Source: JAWLHK01 sp041690355 [NCBI: bacterium]
GTDB taxonomy: Bacteria; J088; JAWLBW01
Reading direction: 5' to 3'
Assembly (NCBI GenBank): GCA_041690355.1
Contig: JAWLHK010000001.1
Span: 186,001-250,000 of the forward strand
DNA: 64,000 bases
In this document: positions 1-6,726 of the stretch, piece by piece
Layout: each line of letters starts with the position of its first letter
Position numbering within the stretch: position 1 is the first letter of the stretch
Made by a program: the position numbers and the translations under genes
The notes under the pieces: model-generated
Told to the model about the DNA's origin: nothing
The model's input: only the letters and a program-made list of their open reading frames with translations
Databases searched by the model: none

Positions 1-1082
1 GAAACGGCCAGAAAAAGCTGAAAGGAGTCTTCGTCCATGAGCCCGTTGGCCACCCCGACTTCGGCGAGGATGAAGGAAAATTCGCCCACCTGGCTCAACC
101 CCAGCCCGACGAGCACCATCGTGCGCAGCGGAAACCCCAGCGCATACGTCGCGAGCGCCCCGATGCTCGCCTTCAGCGCGAGCACCCCGACGGTCAGCCC
201 CGCAACCGTCCAGGGAAAGGCGAGAACGGTACGCACATCCAGGAGCATGCCGATGGAAATGAAGAAGAGGGTCGTAAAGATGTCCTTGAACGGCAGCACA
301 TAGCCGAGCGCCTGGTGGCTGTACTCCGACTCCGAAATGATGATGCCCGCCAGAAAGGCCCCCAGCGCGAGCGACAGACCGGCCACGCTCGACGCCCAGG
401 CGACGGCCAGGCAGATGAACACGACGCTGAGCAGAAAGAGCTCGCGGTCGCGCGTCCGGGCAATGAGATGGAGCACGCGGGGGACGCCGAAGCGCGCGGC
501 AACGATGGTCGCTGTCAGGATGCCCACGCCCGTGGCCAGTTTTGAGAGCGACCCGCCACCCATCTCGGCCCCGGCCAGCACCGGAATGAGCAGCATCATC
601 GGCACGACGGCGAGATCCTGGTAGATGAGGATGGCCAGCGAGGTGCGCCCGTGCGGCGAATCGACCTCGCCCCGGATCTGCAGCATCTTGATCGCAATGG
701 CCGTCGAGCTCAGCGTGAACAGGAACGCGCTGAAGATGCCCTGCGAAAAACTCAGGCCCGCGGCCCAGGCGATGACCAGGGCGAGGAGCACGGTAAAGAG
801 CAGCTGCAGCGAACCGCCCACGAACACCCGCCGGCGGATGAGATTGAGCTGCTCGAGCGAGAACTCGATGCCGAGCGTGAAGAGCAGCAGCACGACGCCG
901 ACTTCGGCCATGACGTGCACTGCGTCGAGTTCCTGCACGAGGCGCAGGCCGTACGGACCGAGCAGCACGCCGGTCGCGAGAAAGCCGACGATGGTCGGGA
1001 TGCGCAGGCGGGTGCAGAGAAAGAGAACGACGACCGAGAGGCCGAAGATCTGGAGAATATCGGCCAGAATGGGGATTTCCAT
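1..1082 (-). CDS. Kef-type (CPA2) cation:proton antiporter, partial
   Basis: This is the N-terminal 360 residues of a multi-pass membrane antiporter; the gene runs off the left edge, so its C-terminus (possible TrkA-N/RCK domain) is not visible. The reverse-strand translation begins MEIPILADILQIFGLSVVVL and shows CPA2 hallmarks in order: RLRIPTIVGFLATGVLLGP, LLLFTLGIEFSLEQL, IYQDLAVVPMMLL, SLALGAFLAGIIISES, FFISIGMLLD and LSQVGEFSFILAEVG. Members of this family exchange K+ or Na+ for H+ across the inner membrane. The start at 1082 is preceded by GGAG and by a TATAAT box at 1100-1105. Family is secure; the transported ion is not readable. Confidence 0.93.
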   Translation of the reverse strand, partial: MEIPILADILQIFGLSVVVLFLCTRLRIPTIVGFLATGVLLGPYGLRLVQELDAVHVMAEVGVVLLLFTLGIEFSLEQLNLIRRRVFVGGSLQLLFTVLLALVIAWAAGLSFSQGIFSAFLFTLSSTAIAIKMLQIRGEVDSPHGRTSLAILIYQDLAVVPMMLLIPVLAGAEMGGGSLSKLATGVGILTATIVAARFGVPRVLHLIARTRDRELFLLSVVFICLAVAWASSVAGLSLALGAFLAGIIISESEYSHQALGYVLPFKDIFTTLFFISIGMLLDVRTVLAFPWTVAGLTVGVLALKASIGALATYALGFPLRTMVLVGLGLSQVGEFSFILAEVGVANGLMDEDSFQLFLAV

Positions 1083-1099
1083 GACGCTCCGGAACCAAC

Positions 1100-1128
1100 A
1101 TTATAGTGGTTCGCGCCGCGTCGCAAAA
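1100..1128 (-). promoter_or_regulatory. Promoter of the Kef antiporter gene
   Basis: On the minus strand a perfect TATAAT (1100-1105) lies 17 bases from TTTTGC (1123-1128). It predicts a leader of about a dozen bases that still contains the GGAG ribosome site. This suggests the antiporter is transcribed separately from the upstream MpaB gene. Confidence 0.6.
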
Positions 1129-1164
1129 GCGGTTTCGCCCCTCGGCCGCGTGTCTGCAGAGCGC

Positions 1165-2376
1165 TCAGTGGGCCGGAGCGCGGGCCCCGCCCACGTCGGC
1201 GGGCGGGCGGAAGTCGGGCTTGAGCCCCTGCAGCTCCTTCTTGACCGCCGTGGATACCATCCAGTTCCCCAGCACCGCCGTCGCATAGGTCAGACCCGGA
1301 ATGCGGGCCCGCAGGCCTTCGACCGGCCCGAGCGCGACCCGCGTGAGGGGAATGGCGTACTTCCACATCCGGTTCGGAATGCCGAGATCGTCGGCCACGT
1401 CGTCGCCGGCCGTATAACGGGTAAGACCGTCGTGATATCGAACGAGCCACGGGGTGACGATGCGCTCGATGGCGTTGGCGGGACGCTGGAAATTCACGTT
1501 GCGCAGCGCCTGCGCGAGAGCGATGGAGCCTTCGTCGGGGCCGGGCTGAAGCAGATCGATCAGCTCGGCCCAGCTCATGGCTTCGGTCTCGGAGTCAAAG
1601 AGCAGCCCCGGCTCGACGCCGCTCAGGTAGCCGTTGTACTTCCACAGGTGCATGAGCGCGTCGGCCTCTTCCTGCGCGAAGCGAAAACCCATGGCGCGCG
1701 TGCCGTAGAGCATGGCGACCGAGAAAGAGAGGGTCGTGGCCGCCATGTCGGCCTGGTTGATGGGCAGCCCCCATTCGGCCGTCTTCCACTCGGGCGAGCG
1801 CAGCAGAAAACGCCGCACGGTCGCATGCACGAGGCGCACCTTGACGGTGGTCTTGAAGCCGGCATTGAAGCGGCGCAGGCCGTTCACCTGGGTCGCGTCG
1901 ACGATGAACCCCCCCGTTTCGGCGAGGCGGCGCCGCGCCATGGCGTCGAGGCGGCCGGTGAACAGCAGCGGCTTGGTGGCCGCGGCCGAGTGATAGCCGT
2001 TCATGAGCGACAGGGCGCTCAGCACGATGGATCCGGCGATGCCCGTGCGCTGATAGGTGCGCGCGCCGAGGCGCATCCGCTTCCAGTCGACCCATTCGGG
2101 CACATGATCGACCTGGGCGAAAAGTGCGCGCAGTGCCGGGGGCGCGTCGGAAACCCTATCGATCCCGCGTTCGAGCGCCTCGTCGATGACACGGTGCGCG
2201 TCGGCGCGCGAAGGCAGGCCGTGCAGCGCCTCGACCGCCGCATCGGCCAGCGGGTCGCTCTGATTAAGAAAGCGGATGAAGTAGTCGGCCCGCGATCCGT
2301 AAAGCGCGCGCGCTTTTTCGAGATTGCTGACCCGTCCCGGGACCGGGGTGGATTCCTGGGGAAAACCGGCAGTCAT
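1165..2376 (-). CDS. Oxygenase MpaB family protein (DUF2236)
   Basis: A 403-residue protein of the MpaB/Lcp (rubber oxygenase catalytic domain) family, haem-dependent oxygenases that act on hydrophobic terpenoid or polyisoprene chains. Visible family features are the helical segment GIAGSIVLSALSLMNGYHSA (about 112-131), the RLVHATVRR motif (181-189) with H184 as the likely haem or catalytic histidine, and WGLPINQADMA (202-212). No signal peptide or obvious membrane anchor is seen. The ATG is well placed after GAGG and overlaps the stop of the upstream TetR gene by four bases (ATGA), so the two are translationally coupled. The substrate is unknown; a lipid or hydrophobic compound is an inference from family and neighbourhood. 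Confidence 0.85.
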   Translation of the reverse strand: MTAGFPQESTPVPGRVSNLEKARALYGSRADYFIRFLNQSDPLADAAVEALHGLPSRADAHRVIDEALERGIDRVSDAPPALRALFAQVDHVPEWVDWKRMRLGARTYQRTGIAGSIVLSALSLMNGYHSAAATKPLLFTGRLDAMARRRLAETGGFIVDATQVNGLRRFNAGFKTTVKVRLVHATVRRFLLRSPEWKTAEWGLPINQADMAATTLSFSVAMLYGTRAMGFRFAQEEADALMHLWKYNGYLSGVEPGLLFDSETEAMSWAELIDLLQPGPDEGSIALAQALRNVNFQRPANAIERIVTPWLVRYHDGLTRYTAGDDVADDLGIPNRMWKYAIPLTRVALGPVEGLRARIPGLTYATAVLGNWMVSTAVKKELQGLKPDFRPPADVGGARAPAH

Positions 2377-3023
2377 GATTTACCTCTCCTGTCGGGGGCA
2401 AGCGTCGCGCTCACGACGGCGATGGCCTGTTTTTTCAGCTGCCGCAGAAGGCGCCGGGCCTCGGCGTCGTCGTCGCGCAGGATCTGAGTGACGGCAAGCC
2501 CGTGCATGACGTGGTAGATGAAGCTGCGAACCGCTTCGAACAGGCGGGCCGAAGGGGCATAGACGCCGAACAGCTCGCGCGCCTTCTCGGCCACGACCTG
2601 TTCGTAACGCCGTACAAGGGGGGCGAGGTGCCCGTACAGCTCGCCGTCGGTGCGGGCCGCGACGGTGAGCTCGAGCATGGCGTAGGACGAGTCGCTCGAA
2701 AAGTTGTCCCACAGCAGGTCGAGCGCCGAGGCGATGCGATCGGGGCCGTCGGGGGTTGCATGCACCGATTGCGTGAACTCGGCGATCCTGCGTTCGGCCA
2801 GGTGCTCGACCGCGGCGACGAGCAGGTCCATGCGCGAGGGGAAGTGGTGAAGCATGGCGCCGCGCGAAAGCCCGGTGCGCTCGATGACCTCGACCGTCGT
2901 CGTGCGGGCGTAGCCGAGCTCGACGAGGCAGGCGATGGTCGCGTCGAGCAGCCGTTCGCGCGTGTGCGCGCTGCGCGAAGCCTGCGTGCGCCCGGTCACC
3001 GCCGTGGGCGTGGATGCCTGCAT
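2373..3023 (-). CDS. TetR/AcrR family regulator of the MpaB operon
   Basis: A 216-residue TetR-type repressor. The N-terminal HTH spans about residues 21-68 (TRERLLDATIACLVELGYAR then TTTVEVIERTGLSRGAMLHH), followed by an all-helical ligand-binding domain ending in a basic tail. It is the first gene of a two-gene operon with the MpaB oxygenase. A strong promoter with an inverted repeat over its -35 box lies 44-82 bases upstream, so negative autoregulation of the operon is likely. The inducer is unknown. It is one of four TetR genes in this window and is not a close paralogue of the others by eye. Confidence 0.93.
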   Translation of the reverse strand: MQASTPTAVTGRTQASRSAHTRERLLDATIACLVELGYARTTTVEVIERTGLSRGAMLHHFPSRMDLLVAAVEHLAERRIAEFTQSVHATPDGPDRIASALDLLWDNFSSDSSYAMLELTVAARTDGELYGHLAPLVRRYEQVVAEKARELFGVYAPSARLFEAVRSFIYHVMHGLAVTQILRDDDAEARRLLRQLKKQAIAVVSATLAPDRRGKS

Positions 3024-3066
3024 GTGTATGGCAGCTCCGGTTCAGAGTTCGGTCTCGTTCAGGCCA

Positions 3067-3105
3067 ATCATACCTCCGAATCGAGATACAGTCAAGTCTG
3101 ACTGT
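3067..3105 (-). promoter_or_regulatory. Promoter with TetR operator for the TetR-MpaB operon
   Basis: On the minus strand TTGACT (3090-3095) and TATGAT (3067-3072) are separated by exactly 17 bases. The -35 box lies inside an inverted repeat, ACAGTCAAGTCTGACTGT (3088-3105), with 7-base arms and a 4-base spacer. This is the layout expected for a TetR protein that blocks its own promoter. Confidence 0.72.
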
Positions 3106-3242
3106 TTTCAGAGGGCATGACCGCGTAGACGCCCGTGCATCCCGTGCGCCCCGGAAAGCCGGCGGCTCGAAATCGGCGCACCGGAAACCGCGCGCCCCAG
3201 CCCGGATGGTATGCTGTGATCTTCCCCCACTCGGAGCGAACC

Positions 3243-3671
3243 ATGACCGCCACGACCGCCACTCCGCGCGACATCCGCCGCCTCATCTTTCTCTACAACG
3301 CCGACTCGGGGCGCCTGAACGCGCTCGTCGACAGCGCCAAGAAGCTCCTGATGATCAACGGCTGCAGTCTGTGCGCCATCACGCACGGCCTTGCCGGCGA
3401 GAAGCGCGAGTGGAAGGAGTGCAAGGAGGAGATCGGGGTTCCGGTCGACTATGTGCACCGCGACGAGGTGACGCCGGCGCTGCGCGACGTGGTGCGCGAG
3501 CGCTATCCCAGCGTGGTGGCCGAGGCCGCCGACGGCAGCCTCGTTCTGCTGCTCGACGCCGAGGTGCTCGATCGCGCCAAGGGTACGGTTGCCGACCTGA
3601 AGGGGCGCCTCAAGACCTACGCCAGCATGAACGGCCTGCGCTTTCCCGACACCGTCGGCATCGGCGCCTGA
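3243..3671 (+). CDS. Conserved hypothetical protein with CxxC
   Basis: A 142-residue soluble protein beginning MTATTATPRDIRRLIFLYNA. I recognise the pattern (FLYNADSG, then CSLCAITHG, then REWKECKEEIG and DYVHRDE) as that of a conserved but uncharacterised bacterial family. CSLC could bind metal or form a disulfide, but nothing else supports a function. The start at 3243 was chosen because GGAG precedes it and a GGTATGCT -10-like box sits at 3208-3215; an in-frame ATG further upstream encodes Pro/Arg-rich sequence typical of non-coding frame. It stands alone, convergent with the H-NOX gene. Confidence 0.8.
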   Translation: MTATTATPRDIRRLIFLYNADSGRLNALVDSAKKLLMINGCSLCAITHGLAGEKREWKECKEEIGVPVDYVHRDEVTPALRDVVRERYPSVVAEAADGSLVLLLDAEVLDRAKGTVADLKGRLKTYASMNGLRFPDTVGIGA

Positions 3672-3681
3672 AGCGAAAGAG

Positions 3682-3701
3682 GGGGGACCCGAGAGTCCCC
3701 C
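3682..3701. terminator. Bidirectional terminator between convergent genes
   Basis: GGGGGAC and GTCCCCC arms enclose a 6-base loop between the convergent stops at 3671 and 3730. A pyrimidine-rich tail follows on the minus side; the plus-side tail is poor, so it is better as terminator of the H-NOX gene. Confidence 0.55.
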
Positions 3702-3729
3702 TTCGCACTTGGGCTCGAAAACCCGTTTT

Positions 3730-4260
3730 CTACTGCTTCGGAAACGCGACGTGAACGCGGTTGTCGCCGACGAGCTTGACCTGCACCGTCTGGCCATAAA
3801 ACTTGCCCACGGCGCGGATGAGCGCCTGCAGATAATCGAGCAGACCGCGTTCGGAGACGTACGTGATCTCGAGCGCGTCGGGTCCGGCCTCGTGAAACTC
3901 GAAGGACGGCGGCTTGACCTGCCCGCGGGCCGCGCCGCTCACCGTCGCGTGCACCTGGTCCATGCGCAGAAGAAACTCGCGCGCGTTGCCGGACGTCTGA
4001 TAGTGAAACGGAACGGTACGTTTCGTGTGATCGTTGATCCAGAAGTCGGCCAGCGCTTCCCAGACCTGCTTTTTCGGCATCTTCAATTCAGCGGCCAGCG
4101 CATCGACGATCGCCAGGTAGGCGGCGTCTTCGACGTCTTCGAGGGGCATGAAGTTGCGGCTCGGCGGTATGCCGGCCCGCTCCAGAATACGCCCCCAGGC
4201 TTCAGGCGTGTGCATTCTCCTTACATAATCCCGCGCCGCTACGACAAGTGATCCTCGCAT
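3730..4260 (-). CDS. Stand-alone H-NOX (haem NO/O2-binding) sensor
   Basis: A 176-residue protein matching the H-NOX (HNOB) fold almost residue for residue: start MRGSLVVAARDYV, the proximal haem histidine H104 in RMDQVHATV, P118 in KPPSF, and the haem-propionate motif Y134-V-S136-E-R138 in ITYVSERGL. The spacing agrees with characterised H-NOX proteins (His about 102, YxSxR about 131-135). Such proteins bind NO (or O2) and signal through a partner kinase, cyclase or receptor. No partner gene is adjacent; neighbours are a small unknown gene and an FRG-domain gene. The start at 4260 follows AAAGGG and gives the usual length; a longer frame to 4350 adds 30 unrelated residues. Ligand preference cannot be read safely. 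Confidence 0.85.
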   Translation of the reverse strand: MRGSLVVAARDYVRRMHTPEAWGRILERAGIPPSRNFMPLEDVEDAAYLAIVDALAAELKMPKKQVWEALADFWINDHTKRTVPFHYQTSGNAREFLLRMDQVHATVSGAARGQVKPPSFEFHEAGPDALEITYVSERGLLDYLQALIRAVGKFYGQTVQVKLVGDNRVHVAFPKQ

Positions 4261-4422
4261 GGTCAGACCCTTTCCTGTTCTCGATTCATACAATGAGTGC
4301 AATGGTAACTCGATGACGGACGGCGCTACTGACAGCGAACTCCGTGCCACACCCGGAAAATCGGCGCGCAGAATGACAGGTTTGTCCCGTTCGGTGACAC
4401 AGCGCCCCCTATATGTCTGCAG

Positions 4423-5244
4423 TCATGACCGAGCGGATCGCCCGCCTGGCGGCTCCGTGTAGCGAAGCGCTCCATATTGTCGTTTCAGCCACGCGCTCAG
4501 GCCGTCAAGCCCCGGAAAGAGGACCCGTTCGGTAATATTGGCCTGGTCGAGCTTGTCGCGGATCTCCCCTTTGAGTCCCGCCGGAAAGACCACCTTGCGC
4601 CAGAGGTCAGGCCGGTCGGCCAGCCACGCATCGACGGCCAGCGCCGGGTCGGAGACGACGGAGTTGAGGGCGAACTGGTTGACGATGCGTTCGTCCCAGG
4701 AGGGAGGCTCGAGAAAGAGCAGGTAGGGATCGGAACTCAGTTCCCCCAGCGAGGACAGACGAGGGACGACGGCCTCGAGCATTTCGACCGTGAAAACCTG
4801 GCTCCCCTCGTCGGCCAGCGCCCGGCGAAACCGTTCGGGCAGGGTATCGTGCACGCGCGCGAAGTCGACACACCAGACGGCGCCGTCACACCCCTGGGCC
4901 CGCGGACCCGTGGTGGCGAAATGCAGGGCTACCTGCGGCGAGAAGGTCCAATCGAGCAGCCGGGTCGGCAGACCGTGATGCTGACCGAGCGCCAGCCAGA
5001 ACCAGACCGAATCCTGCTCGGCGCCGGCCCGCCGCGCGTACTTGCGGAAGTTGCGGATGAGATGGCGCTCCATTCCCCGGTAGTCGCCGCCGAGACGGCA
5101 GAGCGAGGTGGTGAGCGCCGACGAGGCGTCGGCCAGCCCCCTGAAGGCGTAGGGAGACCGGAAGCGCCCGAGGTCGGCGCGGTACGCTTGCGCATACAGC
5201 GCCTCCTGCAGCTCCTGCCAGGTATCGACGTAAACCGTGCGCAT
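4423..5244 (-). CDS. FRG domain-containing protein
   Basis: A 273-residue protein with the FRG domain: AFRGLAD at about 33-39 and the hallmark QHHGLPTRLLDWTFSPQVAL at about 88-107. FRG-domain proteins are widespread, often next to mobile or defence genes, and their biochemical role is not settled. No membrane segment or signal peptide is seen. The start at 5244 (MRTVYVDTWQELQEAL) was preferred over an upstream frame that is Arg/Ser-rich and antisense to the UdgX gene. No Shine-Dalgarno is visible; CAGACT seven bases before the ATG could be a -10 box for a leaderless message. Divergent from UdgX with 118 bases between them. Confidence 0.82.
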   Translation of the reverse strand: MRTVYVDTWQELQEALYAQAYRADLGRFRSPYAFRGLADASSALTTSLCRLGGDYRGMERHLIRNFRKYARRAGAEQDSVWFWLALGQHHGLPTRLLDWTFSPQVALHFATTGPRAQGCDGAVWCVDFARVHDTLPERFRRALADEGSQVFTVEMLEAVVPRLSSLGELSSDPYLLFLEPPSWDERIVNQFALNSVVSDPALAVDAWLADRPDLWRKVVFPAGLKGEIRDKLDQANITERVLFPGLDGLSAWLKRQYGALRYTEPPGGRSARS

Positions 5245-5362
5245 AGCTACGAGTCTGCCCGACGCGAGCGTGCGCCGCGACGGTCCGGCCCCGTGCGCCG
5301 GCCGGTCGCCCGGCGGGCCCCGGCGCTTGCCCGCAACGCTCTCATGACCAGACTGAACCCGT

Positions 5363-6001
5363 ATGGCCCAACCCGAGAACGACACCGCGGCCCGGTTTCT
5401 TCCCCTGCACACGACGTGGCCCGCCCTCCGGCGCGCGGCCGCCGGGTGCACCGCGTGCGATCTGTATCGCAACGCGACACGGGCTGTTTTCGGCGAAGGG
5501 TCTCGGCAGGCGCGTCTCATGCTCATCGGCGAGCAGCCGGGTGACGCCGAAGACCGCGTGGGGCACCCTTTTGTCGGCGCATCCGGCATGCTGCTCGACA
5601 AGGCCCTCCGCGAAGCGGGCATCCGCCGTGAAGAGGCCTACGTCACCAATGTCGTGAAGCACTTCAAGTGGACGCCGCGCGGCAAGCGGCGCATTCACAG
5701 CAAGCCCAACGCACGGGAGATCCGTGCGTGCCGGCCCTGGCTCGATGCCGAGCTCGCGCTCGTGAAGCCCGAAGTGCTCGTCTGCCTGGGGGCCACGGCG
5801 GCGCAGGCCCTCCTCGGTTCCGCCTTTCGCGTGAGCCGCGAGCGCGGGCGCTTCGTCGCCTCGCCGCTGGCCCCGCACGTGCTCGCCACCATGCACCCTT
5901 CGTCGGTGTTGCGCAGCCCCGACGAGGCGGCGCGTCATGCGGCCTATGCGCAACTCGTGGCTGATCTGGTTCCCGTCGCCCGGGTACTCGCCCCCGGCTG
6001 A
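5363..6001 (+). CDS. udgX: UdgX-type family-4-like uracil-DNA glycosylase
   Basis: A 212-residue DNA repair enzyme. It carries the UdgX signatures: motif A as GEQPGDAED (56-64), the KRRIH insertion (108-112) whose histidine (H112 here) in characterised UdgX forms a covalent link with the abasic site, and HPSSVLR (178-184). Cysteines C29, C32, C123 and C141 are placed to hold a 4Fe-4S cluster. UdgX removes uracil from DNA and stays attached. The gene is followed 93 bases later by a dCMP/cytidine-type deaminase, so both neighbours concern pyrimidine deamination. Assignment is strong because the KRRIH loop is present intact. Confidence 0.92.
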   Translation: MAQPENDTAARFLPLHTTWPALRRAAAGCTACDLYRNATRAVFGEGSRQARLMLIGEQPGDAEDRVGHPFVGASGMLLDKALREAGIRREEAYVTNVVKHFKWTPRGKRRIHSKPNAREIRACRPWLDAELALVKPEVLVCLGATAAQALLGSAFRVSRERGRFVASPLAPHVLATMHPSSVLRSPDEAARHAAYAQLVADLVPVARVLAPG

Positions 6002-6008
6002 CCGCACC

Positions 6009-6038
6009 TTGCTCCTACCCGCGCCCACCGGGTACGCT
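6009..6038 (+). promoter_or_regulatory. Promoter of the deaminase gene
   Basis: TTGCTC (6009-6014), an 18-base spacer and TACGCT (6033-6038, in the context GGTACGCT) lie about 57 bases upstream of the deaminase start. Confidence 0.45.
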
Positions 6039-6094
6039 GTCTCGTGCGGTTGCCGGACGTCGGACGGCCGACCCCCGCAAGCAAGAGACAACGC

Positions 6095-6640
6095 ATGAAC
6101 GACACGCAGTGGCACCGGCCGGGTCCCGACGACTACTTCATGGGCATCGCCATGGCCGTGCGGCGCCGCGCCGACTGCACGGGAAACCGGGTGGGCGCCG
6201 TCATTGTCAAGGACCGGCGCATCGTCTCGACCGGCTACAACGGAACCCCAGAAGGAACGCCCAACTGTTCGGAAGGCGGCTGCCACCGCTGCGCCAACCG
6301 CGACCGTTATCCCTCAGGCACCGGCTACGATCTCTGCATCTGCGTCCATGCAGAACAGAATGCCCTGCTCTCGGCCGCCCGCTTCGGCATCGCCGTCGAG
6401 GGGAGCACGATGTACACGACGATGCGCCCGTGTTTCGGGTGCACCAAGGAGCTGCTGCAGGCCAAGGTGCGCAAGGTCGTCTACCTGCACGACTGGGTGT
6501 ATCCCGATCCCGAGAAGCGCGCGGAGTACGAGCGCCTGCAGGCCTTGTTCCCCGAAGGCGTCTATCGACTCGACGTCGTCGATCCCGATGCTCACCATAC
6601 CGTCGGCGCGCGGCGGGATCTCACCGGAAGCGACGAGTAG
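6095..6640 (+). CDS. dCMP/cytidine deaminase family protein
   Basis: A 181-residue zinc deaminase of the ComE/dCMP deaminase type. The catalytic site is visible as CVHAEQNAL (HAE at 85-87) and RPCFGC (PCxxC at 112-116). A second group of Cys/His residues (NCSEGGCHRCANRD, 57-70) matches the additional zinc site of dCMP deaminases. The likely reaction is dCMP to dUMP, feeding dTMP synthesis. The start at 6095 (MNDTQWHRPGPDDYF) is preferred over 6044, which adds a Pro/Arg-rich leader. It ends before a strong bidirectional terminator. A cytidine or guanine deaminase role is less likely. Confidence 0.85.
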   Translation: MNDTQWHRPGPDDYFMGIAMAVRRRADCTGNRVGAVIVKDRRIVSTGYNGTPEGTPNCSEGGCHRCANRDRYPSGTGYDLCICVHAEQNALLSAARFGIAVEGSTMYTTMRPCFGCTKELLQAKVRKVVYLHDWVYPDPEKRAEYERLQALFPEGVYRLDVVDPDAHHTVGARRDLTGSDE

Positions 6641-6669
6641 CGGGCGCGCGATTTGCTTCCGCGAAATGA

Positions 6670-6703
6670 AAAGGGCCGGCTGCATGAATGCAGCCGGCCC
6701 TTT
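6670..6703. terminator. Strong bidirectional terminator
   Basis: Perfect 15-base arms (AAAGGGCCGGCTGCA and its complement) enclose a TGAA loop, with A/T tracts on both sides. It lies between the convergent deaminase and Ig-repeat lipoprotein genes. Confidence 0.88.
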
Positions 6704-6726
6704 GTGTTCTCGGTTCTCAGGCAGGA

